Part shown: one piece after another, positions 1-12,049 of the stretch | Layout: every line of letters begins with the position of its first letter | Position numbering within the stretch: position 1 is the stretch's first letter | NCBI GenBank assembly: GCA_949752745.1 | Contig: OX457024.1 | Coordinates: forward strand, 108,926,287 to 108,990,286 | DNA from: Protula sp. h YS-2021 | Taxonomy: Eukaryota > Annelida > Polychaeta > Sabellida > Serpulidae | Direction: 5' to 3' | Length of the DNA stretch: 64,000 nucleotides | Notes under the pieces: generated by a model | The model's input: the letters and a program-made list of their open reading frames with translations, nothing else | Told to the model about the DNA's origin: nothing | Database searches by the model: none | Made by a program: the position numbers and the translations under genes

Positions 1-280
1 GTAAAAGCTAAGAGGCAACCAATCTGATCATCCCGAGAGGTCACCATTAAGAACACTCACATCGAGTTCTATCATAAGAGGCCACCAATCGAATTATTCC
101 GAGAGGTCACCAATAAGAACACTCTCATTAAGTTCTATCATAAGAGGCCACCAATCAAATCATCCCGAGAGGTTACCAATAAGAACACGCTCATTAAGTT
201 TATCATAAGAGGCCACCAATCGAATCATCCCGAGAGGCCACCAATAAGAACACTGACATCCAGTTCTATCACATTTTGCT
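1..280. repeat. tandem repeat, about 64-bp unit
   Basis: Four to five diverged copies of a unit containing AAGAGGCCACCAATCGAAT and CGAGAGGTCACCAATAAGAA run from the left edge. The array probably continues outside the window. No coding capacity is seen. Confidence 0.85.
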
Positions 281-2690
281 TTTGGTGAAATCCTTCATAA
301 GACGCATACGACAGTATTGAAAGTAATTACAGCGGTAAACTTGAATTTGAACTCAAAGTCATCAAAATCCGTTCAACGTTAGAGGGTCGTCTGTATGAAT
401 ACTCAGTAAATTCCATTCACAGACTTTAGAGGAATCTTGTTCACAGGACGTAAAAATCCATTTTCACAAGTCTAAAAAGTAAAACTTCAAGCTGTACAGC
501 GCTAACATTGAATAACCTCTCATGGTAACTGATTTCTAGTCAACACGAGAGGTTATTGCATATGAACTCTCAAACCATTCACCAACTTTGATGAAGTCGT
601 GTTCACAAGACCAGCGTTACTTCTAACCTAGTCAGGTCGGGATATTAAAACCATAATAAATAGTACTCCAGATGAAGAACATAGCCAACTATGTTTTTCA
701 GAACTTTCTCTATAAACAGCGCCGGGGGGAGAACCCAGTCTAGTGAAAAATTTTCTGTTCGTTGTGCTATAGTACATTCATAACTCTTAATTTTGAAATG
801 GTCAACCGGGCCATTTGGATTGAAGTTGACAGTGATCTTACTAATTTCATCAATTTCGCACACTGTGTATTATTATCTTGCGCAAGAGCATTTGCAACAC
901 GGTTTTCATCCTTATCTCCAAGAAGTGGCTAGTTACTGGGGTTCGGCGTAACGCTTCAATTATCCCGCCGTATAACGATATACAAGTTAGCTGCGCTCGC
1001 TTTGAGGCACCTCTGTTGCGATTTTGTGCGAGATTCAATAACACGCAGGTCTTTAGTGGCACTTCGTCTCGATGCTGCTAACCGGAATAAATTGAGTGCT
1101 AACGCAGGGCTGACGAAGCCTTACTTAAAAACCAAAAGCATTTAAAACAAAACAATTGTGCAATAATAAGTGAAACACGAAAAAAAATAAGGCAGTGGCA
1201 TCTGAAGCCTGCGAGTTTAGTTTTAAATGGATCTAGGGTGGGGTTAAGGGCCACCTGATGTGGCACCGAATTCCACTGCGTAACGGAAAGAACGAATATT
1301 TATAGTGGTTACATGGTATGCTTGCAGATAAATACAGGCCCTAACTATTTTCTTTATTGGCATTCATTAAAGACCCTCAAAGTGCAGCGGCAATGATGTA
1401 CAACTTCTGTGTTGAGCTTTCTATGAAAGGAAAGAATAAGGAAATAACTAAGATCTCCTGCAATAACTCACATTTGTTTACATCCAGGGAGCTTGGTTAA
1501 TCAAGTGACAAAGTAACTATAAATTTAGTTATTATCCACCAAAAACTTTTGAATTGATATTTCGAAAAGCGTGGAAGAAATTAGAAATTAAATACTGTGG
1601 ATATACGGAATAAACTGATACATAATTCTGCATCTATCAGTTATTCGAATATATATTTTACAGATAATCCATAACCCTTTTATTTAAATTTTTTGGTCAA
1701 TTGAGTTGACTTTGGTGACATAAAATTTAAAGCCAGGGACGGGTGAATGCAGAAGCGGACTTTTCTGCACTTTTCTGCGCTTTAATCCTATATATTTAAC
1801 CCTACACAATCACACTTCGTTCAATTGCTCAAAAGTTGAGCAAATAACTCAAATAATTCTAAATAATACATCACCACTGTTGTAGGCGCGGCACTGTGAT
1901 TTAGGTGCTGTAGTACTGAATAATACATCACGTGACATTATATGACCGTTTCCAGTTGCAACGTCACGGCTTAGGAAAAAAAAAAACCAAGACAGCAACT
2001 AACCTGATCGGTGACGGAAACAAGTGCGGCTTTCGGTCAAGCGTGACGTACGTCACTACAAGACAGACGGCAGACGTCACTCTTAGCGGACGTCACGTGA
2101 TATAGGAAGGTTATGGATGACTCCAATCAGCTGACTGTCAGCTCTACAGCAGATCTCGTGGTCAGGTGACTGAAAAATTAACCAATCACGTCATTCAGAC
2201 CATTTAAATATTATCTGTAAATTCTATATCAAATTTATATGGAAATTTTGCTTTTTTGTATTTTTTCGGGTATTTTCATACGGTAAATAGTGACAAGGAA
2301 ATATATTGCCGGAGATTATACATGGTGGGCTGGCTGTCATTTTTAGATCGGGGAAGGTTGGGCGGGTGGGGGGTGGTTGAGGTAAGGAGTGGTATACCAT
2401 CTCTGCGTCCTTTTAGTCTTCAGTGAAGCGCTACAGAAAGTTTTCTTCTATCTCTAGGTGGTGGGGGGGGGGGGGGTGAGGGGGGGGCAGCTCACACGGC
2501 GGTCGTGTGTGTGTGTGTTTCTTTCTTTTTTTTTTGGCGATTCTACAGTCTGCTGATTTGACAAAATCTGTCCTTAATCTTATTGTGCAGAGAATGCTCA
2601 AGATCACTCCATTTCCATAATCTGTTGTAAACCGGTTCGGATTTCAGAAAAAATCAGCCGGAAATGTTTACCATGTGTTACAGTACTCGA
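281..2690. other. intergenic, no gene recognised
   Basis: AT-rich host DNA. Only short ORFs without recognisable domains occur. There is a G-run at 2460-2490 followed by a short GT repeat. I see no RNA gene or mobile element here. Confidence 0.5.
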
Positions 2691-2716
2691 ATTTATGATG
2701 CATCATTATCCCCCGT

Positions 2717-3016
2717 GGATTCTCTGGACCCTTTCGCAGTGCAGTGACCAAGAATTTGCCGGATCCGACAACAATTGACAAAATGCCGGATTTTTTAAAA
2801 TCAGTACTGGACTTAGCGTATGTACGGCCGTCTTACGCGGCTACAGGCTACATTCATGGATGGATTTCGTTTCAAATTTTATACACTGCTTCTCTGGACT
2901 CTTCCGCAGTGCAGTAACCAAGATTTTCAGGATGGGACTTAAATTGACAAAATACGGGATTTTTCAAAATCGGCGCTGTACTTAGCATACCTACGGCAGT
3001 CTCACGCGCCTACTGG
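2717..3016. repeat. diverged tandem duplication, about 175-bp unit
   Basis: Two imperfect copies, starting near 2717 and near 2891, share CGCAGTGCAGT, CCAAGA, AATTGACAAAAT and GGATTTTT followed by a similar tail. The copies differ at many positions, so the duplication is old. Confidence 0.7.
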
Positions 3017-3268
3017 TTAATGGATTGATTCGTTTAAATGGTAGACACTACGTCTACCATATCGCCCACGGGGAGATAGACGCACTCCTCGAGACGTAGT
3101 CAAGTTTACCGCGTGCTACTGGCGCAAACCGTTCGCTTTCTTTCGGGGAACCGGAAGTTCGGTAGCGGGTTGAGGAGCAGGGCGGCTTAATGCACGCCAG
3201 ATGTTGCCATGTGATACAGTGGTTGTATAATTCTGACGTCATTGGTGGTTGTTTTGTTTCTGCCCTAG

Positions 3269-3401
3269 TTCGGAGACACCGAGGACGGAGACGCCTGCCC
3301 AGGCAGACGACCACTCTCTGAAGGTCCCGGATGTGCACGTGCGCGTGAAGCACCCGGATGGTAGCTATGACTACCCGCACAACGATCTCCAGAGACCCGA
3401 G
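3269..3401 (+). CDS. GH31-like gene, exon a (cytoplasmic N-terminal region)
   Basis: The acceptor TGCCCTAG ends at 3268 and the donor GTGCGT starts at 3402. The exon encodes a hydrophilic stretch ending NDLQRPE, which joins in phase 0 to the next exon (DFLRSLSEQ). It is supported only by splice signals and reading-frame continuity. Diverged copies of its 3' end and donor follow at about 3440-3500 and 3533-3575. Confidence 0.5.
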
Positions 3402-3697
3402 GTGCGTGGGAGGGTTGGGGTGGGGGTGGGGGGGGGGGTTGTGAAGCGTACGGATGGTTGCTGTGACTACCCGCACAACGATCTCCAGAGACCCGAGGTG
3501 CGTTGGGGGGTTGGGGTAGGGGTGGGGCGTTGTGAAGCGTACGGATGGTTGCTATGACTGCCCGCACAACGATCAACGTAAAATAAGCTTCAAAAAGTGG
3601 CCCAAATGCCACAGTTTTAACTTGAGGCCCACAGAGCTGCAGCTAAAATGTCTCGTGCCAACCTGTTTTATATATATTTATATATATTTATATAACC

Positions 3698-3758
<61 letters not shown>

Positions 3759-4185
3759 ACAGGGAATCTGTGTAATTAGGGATTTCATGAAATCCCTAGG
3801 GAATTCGTGTAATGAATAAGCTCATACTGATTATAAAACTATTTTGAAAAATTATCCATTCGGGAAGGCTGTTTAGTGGGTCTTCAAAACTGTGTATCCC
3901 TTTTCACATCGAAAGGAATTGGAATTTAAAACATTACCGTCCAAAATAAAAGAATTGGCGTGAAATGTGACATAAGTTACATAGGGTAAAAAATATCGCT
4001 AAATTCAGGTACTGAAGTATCTCATGAATGATAGTTTGGCAATCGAGTGCTTTGAGTATATTAATTCAAAATCTACTATTAATTAGGTTAAAATATTACA
4101 TTGTAAACCTGAAAATGTTCATTACACGAATCCACTAGGGATTTCATGAAATCCCTAATTATACAGATTCCCTGTAACACACACT

Positions 4186-4253
<68 letters not shown>

Positions 4254-7200
4254 CGTGCTCCGATGAAAACATAATGCACTGTAAGCCAAATCACACTTTG
4301 AACGTTCCGAATAAAAATGCAGAAAAATTTTTCGTTTCGAATTACGAACTACCAACATGACCAAAATGTTGGTTTGTGGAGGCACGGTGCTTCCACTTTT
4401 GTTGGCTGACCAAACTTCCGTCCACCACCCTCCTGCTTTTTTATACGTGCGATGTGATCCAGCCGTCCTAAAACAAATCCGTTGCACTGCTCCCCATTCA
4501 GATATCTTTCGGCGGGGGACTATGATCAGTTTCACTGAAAAACTTGTTCTTGTAACGTTTCTTCCGTTTTTTTTTTCACCCGGTTCCCTTGCAGTCGAAA
4601 TTAAGAATTTTTGCGCATTTTGATTCGAAACAGCCAAAGTGTGATTAGGCTTCTGGACATGTTATTTTGTTTCCGGCTAATCCGCCAATCAGGACTTCCT
4701 ACGCTCGCTGTCGGAGCAAAGCAAGGCGTCGACGGAACCGGAAGCGAAGCCGCCCAAGCCCAAGGAGTACAAGCTCAAGCTATTTATAGCGCTGCTCTTC
4801 TGCGTCATCGTGGCCGGGGTGGCGGTCATCTATCACTTCTACAACCGCCATCTCTACGAGCTCGAGATGGGCCACAGGATCTATCTGGATGAGGTCGAGA
4901 GGGTGTTAAGGGTCTATGACGAAGATGGAAACGAGGTCCGTGTTTTGTTTGGATAATAACCCCTTCTCACGCCCCGCCCCCCTCCTCCCCCTCCTCCTCC
5001 GCCCCCCCCCCCCCCCCCCCCGCCATCTCCCAGAGAATGACGTCAGATGTGTTCTGCTATTGGTACTGGCAAATCAAGACTGTTCGATTATGAACTAGAG
5101 AATGAAAAAAAAAAAACACACAGAATTAAGGAAAAAAAAGAGAATAAATTGTGAAAAAAGAAATTCATTGGTTCTGACTCGTCAGCTTAATTCTTTGCGC
5201 TCAATTCTGACTCGTCAGGATAGAATCGTGGTGTACGGAAGGTCATGTGTAGGTCATATGTAATGAAGGTCATGTGTACTGAAGGTCATGTTTACTGAAG
5301 GTCATCACGCAACTCTCTGCCTGATGCCGAGATTTAACCTCCAAAATAAACATAGACTTTCATGTTTATCCCAGACAAAAAAAAGTGCTTGACATTATTC
5401 AATTTTAAATTAACCGAAGTTAAAAGTTCTAATAGCAAATTATCACCAATGACTATAATAATATTTTATATATTTCGAATTTTCAAATTAAAAATGTTCA
5501 AATTTAAAATGTAAATGTCCATGTTTTTTTTTGCCTGCACCTGCTCTCTTCACCAAACACCTTCTCTCTTTCACCACACACCTGCTCTCTTTCACCTGCT
5601 CCTTTTCTCCAAACACGCAGGTGCTACGAGGGGAGCTGGGGGTGACGCTACCAGAGGGCATGCTTCCCTACAACTGCGATCCCGACGACGGCTTGTACCC
5701 GCTGTCCGCGACCTCGCGCTCGTGCGTGGGCTGGAAGGAGCGCGCGCGCCTCTACATTGACTACAACGCGTCGTCAGTGTCGTCGTCGTCATCGTCGTCG
5801 TCGTCTTCGTCGTCACAGATCCACTGCTACCACATGCGCTGGGTGAGCGAGGGGGAGGGGAAGAGCTACCCGTACGACTGCTTCGAGCTCGGGGACGCAG
5901 ACTGGTACGGCGGCCTGCTACCCACCCACGCCGACTTCCGGGACATGCAGTACGACCGCACGCCCTTCCTCTCCTCCACCGTCAACAAGCCCGGCGGCCT
6001 GGGCCCGGTCATTGAACCCTTCTGGCTGACGTCACACAACGTGGCTATTTATATCGACGGCACACCGCCGTTACACATCGAGCTGAACAAGAAAAACGGT
6101 AAGAACGAGACGGATGGCAAATTCTGCCTGGTCGGGCTGTACGCGGAATCACCGTACGAGAAACCTCACGAACAGCAATCCCCCTGGCTCAACTACACCG
6201 TCTGCACGGGCCCCACGATGCGTGACATGCACCAGTTTATGCTCTCCCGTCTGGCTGCTAACCACCCGCTCCCTCCCTCCCCCCCACCCGTCTCCAGGTT
6301 CGCGCAGATGGTCTACTCGACGTGGCCGCGCTATAAGCAGAACTGCAGACAGCAGGACGTCGAGGCTTACGTCGACGACCTCGTCAGGAACCAGATGTCC
6401 AGAGGTAACGCCAAAAAAAAAAAAAAAAAAAAAAAAACAGAAGTAAATAAATAAATAGCAAAAGTGATTAAAAACACGCCGATATAGTAAAAAAAAAATA
6501 AAGTAAATAAATAAACAAAAAAAAAAAACGATGAAAAAAATACACCATTATAGTAAAAAAAATAAAGGAAATAAATAAACAACAAAATATGATGAAAAAA
6601 ATACACTATTGTAGTAAAAAAAAATAAAGTAAATAAATAAACAACAAAAAAATGATGAAAAAAATACACCATAGTAAAAAACATAGTAAACAAAAACAAG
6701 TAAATAAACAAAATAAAATATAAGTGGCATGCTACACGGGACGCATAACTTCCTTTGATTGTGTATATCTCGTGTTACCCAGTAATACTGTGTATTGACT
6801 TCTGTGTGAAGAAACCCGCGGTCATTGGTAAACGTGCAGATGTCCCAATTACCCAATTCACCGTCCCGACACGCATTGAATTAAATTAATATTTTTCGTA
6901 AAAATTTTGCATAATTTTATAGTTTTTTGCGTTAATCAAGAAAGAGAATATACACCTACTTTGTGCCAAAAAGATTGAAGGCCTTGCGATTTTTATAGCG
7001 CGAGTAATCGTGAAAATCGTCTTGGTGTGGCCCATCTGCTCGCGTTCACCGCTGTTGTATTTTCTTGTCATGTCAGACCTGTTCTCAAGTTTCGGATTTT
7101 CAAGGCGATGAGGGGAGGAAAGAGGTGGTCGGTAGGGGAGGGTCGGAGGGGGGGGGGGGGAGGTATCGGGGGGGGGCAGGGAAGGGGGTGGGGGCATGAT

Positions 7201-7945
7201 TTATATTTAGGTGGCGTGACGATCCTCATTTGTCTGTTGTGTATGGGCGCATTGTGCCGAACACTGTTCGCATTAAGCATTGCCTGAGGTTCTTGCGTCT
7301 CTGGAACCCGCTTTTTTTGTATCACATACAATTGTTTTCTGTCCGAGAAATTATCGATTTGTTGATCCGGTTCCAAATGTAACAAGTTATGGAGGTGTAT
7401 GTTCTCATCAGCAGAACGGAACTTTTTCTCGAAAAAAAAAATCCATCCAATGAAAATGGAGCTTACAAACAGGGCCTGTGTGGTGGCGTTTGATTGGCAG
7501 GCGTCGTGGTGCTGGGCGAGGGCTGGCAGAGCGCACACGGCGACCTCACGTTTGACACGGACAAGTTTCCGGACTCGGCCGCCATGATTGATGACGTCAA
7601 GAGCAAGGGCTTTGAATTAGGTAAGTCGTCTGTAAATGCCAAAAACTAAGGTGAACTAGAAGAAGGGGAAATCACTGTGACTCCTACCGGTGTGATGCCG
7701 TTCTGTTTCAGGTGTCACTGTGACTCATATTGATGTGATGCCGTTGTGTTACATTTGTCACCGTGACTCCTATCGGTGTGGTGCCGTTCTGTTTCAGGTG
7801 TCACTGTGACGCATATGGTGGGCACGGATTCGAAGGCTTTCCAGACTCGCCTGCAAGACAACACGCTGGTCAAGGACGCAGGTGAGACAAAAAAAAATAT
7901 ATAAAATAAAACAAAACAAAACAAAATAACCATCAGCCTTAACCA

Positions 7946-8025
<80 letters not shown>

Positions 8026-8160
8026 CCCTCTCTCTCCCCCCTCTCTCTCTCTCTCTCTCTCTCTCCCTCTCTCTCTTTCTCCCCCCTCTCCCTCTCTCCC
8101 TCCTTCCTTCTCTCTCTCTCTCCCCCTTCGTCTATCTCTCCCTCCCCTCCCTCCCTCCCC

Positions 8161-8214
<54 letters not shown>

Positions 8215-8323
8215 TCTCTCTCTCTCGCTCTCTCTCTTTCTCCCCCCCTCTCCCCCTCTCCCTCCTTCCTTCTCTCTCTCTCTCTCCCCTTCGTCTATCT
8301 CTCTCTCCCCTACCTCCCTCCCC

Positions 8324-8361
<38 letters not shown>

Positions 8362-9285
8362 GCTTGTTGGGTGTTGACAGGTGGCGTGACGGAGGGCCTG
8401 ATCGACTATTACATAGGGCCGCACACGTCCGCCTGGCACCAGACACACTCCGCCGCCATCGACTTCTCCGCCACCCACTCTGGCGCCTTCCCCGACACCT
8501 CAAACATCTCACAGGTCAACGACCTCGTCTTCGAGGGAGGACAGGCGGACCTACTGCCATACAGGCCGCACTTTGTGGCCGATTACGCCAGCCCCAATCT
8601 ATACACGGGTGATTACGTCACGGCGGGCCGATCGCTCGAGTCGTGGGCGTTCGTCCAGGCCGGTTACCGATCGCAGCACTTGGACTATTTCGTGCTTCTC
8701 TACGATGCCAACTCCACCACTGACAGAACTCTGAATGGTCTAGCTTCCGTGCTGCCGAGTGCCCTGGCGCTGAGCATTATGGGATACCCGTTCTTCGTGC
8801 CCAGCGCCGTGGGTGGCACCCACTACCCGCCGCTGTCATCGCCCAGCGAGAATCTATACAAGCGCTGGGTGGAGCTCGTCACGTTTTTTCCCGTCATGCA
8901 GTTCGGCAGCCTGCCAAGCCGCTACGACTCGGAAACGGTGGCACTCGTCAACGGCTACACGGACATCCACAAGGAGAAGGTGGTGCCCATCATCGATCAG
9001 CTCCTCGATGGCGCCACCGACAGGCTGCACCCGCTCGTGCGCCCGCTCTGGTGGTACGACCCGCGCGATCCCGCCTGCGTCGCGGCCACCGACCAGTTCA
9101 TGCTCGGCGACACCCTCCTCGTCGCGCCCGTGCTGGATGACGTCAGCACGCGCCGTGACGTGTACCTGCCGCGCGGACGCTGGCGCGATGAGAACACGGG
9201 GGATGTGTACGACGGCGCGCGGACCCTCTACACCTACAGCGCGGATTTCGACGTCATTCCCTATTTTACGCTTCAGAGCCCTTAG
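3269..9285 (+). CDS. GH31 family membrane protein, myogenesis-regulating-glycosidase-like (gene span, 5' end missing)
   Basis: Six exons with GT-AG borders and continuous phase can be joined: 3269-3401, 4693-4935, 5621-6404, 7501-7620, 7798-7881 and 8381-9285 (stop TAG 9283-9285). The product has a short acidic cytoplasmic N-terminus, one transmembrane helix (type II topology) and a large lumenal or extracellular GH31 barrel plus C-terminal beta domains. Recognition rests on the barrel segments GEGWQSAHGDLTFD, DKFPD, GYRSQ, GYPFFVP and LLVAPVLD, which match the MYORG/KIAA1161-like branch by pattern. Catalytic positions look altered: the segment where the nucleophile Asp is expected reads FEGGQAD. 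It may therefore be a non-catalytic or re-specialised glycosidase. The start exon lies upstream and was not identified. Exon 5621-6404 is GC-rich and carries an inserted poly-Ser tract. Confidence 0.75.
3660..3754. repeat. (TA)n microsatellite
   Basis: A TATATATA run abutting the left end of the MITE-like element. A second TA/TGTA run abuts its right end (4187-4251). Confidence 0.95.
3755..4179. mobile_element. MITE-like element with palindromic 62-bp inverted repeats
   Basis: 3755-3816 and 4118-4179 are near-perfect inverted copies beginning TGTTACAGGGAATCTGT. Each arm contains the 20-bp perfect palindrome AGGGATTTCATGAAATCCCT. The internal about 300 bp is AT-rich and non-coding. Both sides are TA repeats, which suits insertion at TA. 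The transposase family is not identifiable. Confidence 0.8.
4693..4935 (+). CDS. GH31-like gene, exon b (transmembrane anchor)
   Basis: The exon is 81 codons between acceptor CAATCAG and donor GTCCGT. A Lys/Pro-rich segment precedes a hydrophobic helix (LFIALLFCVIVAGVAVIYHF), then an acidic stalk. The helix without an N-terminal signal peptide suggests type II membrane orientation, as in MYORG-type proteins. Confidence 0.75.
5621..6404 (+). CDS. GH31-like gene, exon c (N-terminal beta domain)
   Basis: The exon starts after CACGCAG and ends before donor GTAACG. It contains LRGELGVTLPEG, a Cys-containing extracellular segment, a TCG/GTC-encoded poly-Ser run (5771-5815), WYGG and FWLTSHNVAIYID. 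The last two resemble the pre-barrel domain of GH31 proteins. A Pro-rich stretch at about 6268-6297 looks like a lineage insertion. Phase at the 3' end is 1. Confidence 0.8.
5771..5815 (+). repeat. coding trinucleotide repeat (poly-Ser)
   Basis: A TCG/TCA run inside exon c encodes about 15 serines in frame. It is a likely length-polymorphic site. Confidence 0.85.
6405..7500 (+). other. intron with A-rich tandem repeat
   Basis: Intron of the GH31-like gene. 6405-6720 is an A-rich array of diverged units of about 50-70 bp (GATGAAAAAAATACAC, AAATAAACAA). The rest includes a G-run near 7150. No gene is recognised in it. Confidence 0.7.
7501..7620 (+). CDS. GH31-like gene, exon d (barrel strand region)
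   Basis: The exon lies between acceptor TTGGCAG and donor GTAAGT. It encodes VVVLGEGWQSAHGDLTF and DKFPDSAAMIDDVKSKGFE, the region around barrel strands 3-4 in GH31. The canonical aspartates near the GW/RW motif of active relatives appear replaced here (LGEGWQ). Confidence 0.8.
7681..7797 (+). repeat. duplicated splice-acceptor region
   Basis: About three copies of a 50-60 bp unit containing GTGATGCCGTTCTGTTTCAG and GTGTCACTGTGACTCAT lie just upstream of exon e. The first copy reproduces the acceptor and the start of the exon, making a decoy acceptor near 7712. Confidence 0.75.
7798..7881 (+). CDS. GH31-like gene, exon e
   Basis: The exon is 84 nt between acceptor GTTTCAG and donor GTGAGA. 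It encodes VTVTHMVGTDSKAFQ and continues the barrel in frame with exons d and f. Confidence 0.75.
7948..8356. repeat. long imperfect (CT)n microsatellite
   Basis: About 400 bp of CT/CCCT repeats fill most of the intron before exon f and may strengthen its polypyrimidine tract. Arg/Glu ORFs on the reverse strand are artefacts of the repeat. Confidence 0.95.
8381..9285 (+). CDS. GH31-like gene, terminal exon f
   Basis: The exon starts after GTTGACAG and runs to a TAG. It encodes the second half of the barrel and the C-terminal beta domain: AIDFSATHSGAF, LVFEGGQADLLP, GYRSQHLDYFVLLYD, GYPFFVPSAVGG, RPLWWYDP, FMLGDTLLVAPVLD, YLPRGRW. The order and spacing fit GH31. The expected catalytic Asp segments are degenerate. 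No clear AATAAA follows nearby. Confidence 0.85.
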
Positions 9286-9789
9286 CAACGGCCCCCAACG
9301 ACCTAGCAACGGACGTTGATAGGGGCTGGGCGGTAATACAGGGCGAGTGCAGAAGAACATGAAAATTCTTCAAAAGTGAAGTTAAAGGTTTCGGTTAAAA
9401 AAAAATCTTTAATATATATATATTTTTTTTTTGGCCTTTCGTAAATATATGTGATTATTATGTGTTCTTAAAATTGAGGGGTGGGGAGAGGGGGTTGGGG
9501 GGGGAGATGGATGCCTTTTTTTTTACTGTGCAGGGGAAAGAGAAATGGGGCGGGAACAGGATGAAAAAGGGGTGGATTGGGCTGGGGGTTGAGGGGGGGG
9601 GGGATGGGAGGGGGTGGTGGTGGAGGGAGAGTTTGAATGGTTAAGAGATTTATATAGGTGCCTTACTAATACACCATCAAGTTAAATCTGTGATATTTTT
9701 GCCACTTGTGTATGTATTTTTGTGGCTGCTGATTTGTGATCATCTGTAGATTTATGCAAAACAAAGAAAAAAGCCAGCATTTATGTCGA
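9286..9789. other. 3' flank of the GH31-like gene
   Basis: AT-rich then G-rich (9470-9640) non-coding DNA. It probably includes the 3' UTR. No other gene is seen. Confidence 0.5.
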
Positions 9790-10345
9790 GAAGCTGTAAG
9801 GGCGGGTATGGTTTCAGCTGTGAGGGTGTTGTTTTCAGTTGTAAGGGTGTTTACAGCTGTAGGATTGGGTTTTCAGCTGTGGGTGTGTGTTTTCACCTGC
9901 AAGGGTGTTTTTTTTAGCTGGAGGGATGTGTTTTCAGCTGTAGGGTGTTTTTTTAGCTGTAAGATGGTACTTCAGCTGTGAGGGTGTGTTTTCAGCTGCA
10001 GGTTGTGTTTTCAACTGTGAGAATGTGTTTACAGCTGTGAGGGTGTGTTTTCAGCTGTAGGGATGTGTCTTCAGCTGTAGGGATGTGTCTTCAGCTGTAA
10101 CGGTGTGTTTTCATCTGTGACGATGTGTTTTCAGCTGTGAGGGTATGTTTTCAGCTGTGAGGGTGTGTTTTCAGCTGTGAGGGTGAGCTTATAGCTGTAA
10201 GGGAGTGTTTTCAGCTGTGAGGGTGTGTTTACAGCTGTGAGGGTGAATTTATAGTTGTAAGACTGTGTTTTCAGCTGTAGGGGTGTGTTTTCAGCTGTAA
10301 GACAGTGTTTTCAGCAGTGGAGGTGTGTTTTCAGTGCTCTCGTGA
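9790..10345. repeat. minisatellite, about 20-bp unit
   Basis: More than 20 copies of a unit like GTGTTTTCAGCTGTGAGGGT with point changes, each containing the CAGCTG palindrome. Confidence 0.95.
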
Positions 10346-11139
10346 TTTTTTTCATAGTGTCGATTATTTGTATGTGCGTGTTTTTGACAGTTCCTATTGC
10401 TCAGAGGGGTTAGTGAGTTTAATTATCGAGTAATTGTTTTGTTGTTGAGTTAATTGATAATGTTTTATCTCGTAAACACTTTTTGCAAAGAAGGATATAG
10501 GCGTTATCAGGGCGTTTAAATAAATTCAGTTTTTCTGAGGGGTCGCCTGAAAATATTAAGTTGCTTCTCTTGCCAGTTCGCTCAAATGTTTTAACGAACT
10601 CGGGAAATATTATTATATTTTTTATATGGGTGTAATTAACCTTTATAAAACAAGTGAGTTTTTTTTCTGTACTTGCGAGAAGCGTATTCTACTCACCTGG
10701 CTCACAAAAAATAAATAAATAAATAAAAAAAATAAACAAATAAAAATAGATAAATAAAAAATTAAAAAATGGGCGGAGCGTGCTGTCGGGTGCTTATGAT
10801 TGACAGGCTCGGCTTGTGGATGTGCTCGGCTGTTATATGTTATCGGCATATTCCACGCAAACAGGTTAATAATGCAACGCCAAGAAAAAAGAAAGCAAAA
10901 AATGACTGTTAGCTGCTTGTTTGGAAACATTGTATCATGGTCAACATCCTAGCCTGTTTCAGAATATTGTGCAGTGGTCAACGTCCTAGCACATCTTATG
11001 TGGTCAACTTTTGTGTCACCAAATGTTCCGTAATATGAACATAGTTAACATTGAGGACAACCAAATCTGAGATCCGTGCAGCGAAATGAAGACATAAGGC
11101 GTATCGTTTGAAAACACTGTGCCTTTATTTAGGGAGGGC
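10346..11139. other. intergenic, no gene recognised
   Basis: Host DNA with an A-rich AAATAAATA stretch near 10707-10770. No coding or RNA feature is supported. Confidence 0.5.
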
Positions 11140-11475
11140 AGTACCTACACGTGTTACGTGTCTGCGTGTCTGGCACGTGCAGTAAAATGAGTCTGTGTAG
11201 CTGGCACGTGTAGTAAATATGCGTCTGCGTGTGTGGCATGTGCAGTAATGTAGGTCTGTGTAGCTGACACGTGCAGTAATGTGCGCCTGTGTAGCTGACA
11301 CGTGCAGTAATATGCGTCCGTGTCGCTGACACGTGCCGTAATATGCGTCCGTGTCGCTGACACATGCAGTAATATGCGTCCGTGTCGCTGACACGTGCAG
11401 TAATATGCGTCCGTGTCGCTGAAACGTGCAGTAATATGCGTCTGCGTCGCTGACACGTGCAGTAATATGTTTATC
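11140..11475. repeat. minisatellite, about 30-bp unit
   Basis: About eleven copies of CAGTAATATGCGTCCGTGTC plus GCTGACACGTG. Three-frame Cys/His-rich ORFs on the - strand come from the repeat and are not genes. Confidence 0.95.
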
Positions 11476-12049
11476 ATGGACAGAAAACGTGTCCAGAATG
11501 GCAGTGGGTTCGGTAATGACCCTTGTTCAGCCTCAAATCCATGGCAAATTGGGAAATTATAGTTATTACAGAATCTTTTACCAGCAATTCAATTCACATG
11601 ATCCTAAATTGTTTGTTGTCCTTGTAAGAAAATCTACTAGGAAGTAATTTATTTGCGCAATTAATCTCTTTTTCTAAGCGACAACAGACCATTTTGCTGT
11701 CAATGCGTCAAGAGATTACACCTCAGATACGTGTGTTATCTATTAAGACTTCAAAGAGCGTTTAAGGTTTTTTTTTTCAGTCAATATTATCGCACTCTGG
11801 TTGAAGATTATCAAGGCCTTGATCAAAACAATGTTTCTGGTGTCTGCAGTTTTTGCAATTTTTAAATTCATTTCCTTACTTTGGTTTTTTTTTTCTTTTT
11901 TTTTTTTTTATTACACAGTTGCACTTTTCGGTATTTCAGACTTGAATTATGTATTTGTTCTTGTTTCTTTGTTGTTGTTATTGTTGATTTTTTTTAAAAA
12001 TTTTGCTCAACACACATTTTTATAGAGATATTACACTGGTTAACGTGTC
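11476..12049. other. intergenic, no gene recognised
   Basis: AT-rich, T-run-rich DNA. Nothing is recognised. Confidence 0.5.

Noticed and set aside
7939..8512. Arg/Glu-rich minus-strand ORFs of 126-179 codons
   Set aside because: Direct translation of the (CT)n microsatellite inside an intron.
11125..11477. His/Thr/Cys repeat ORFs resembling zinc fingers
   Set aside because: 30-bp minisatellite read in three frames; the Cys/His spacing is not that of a zinc finger.
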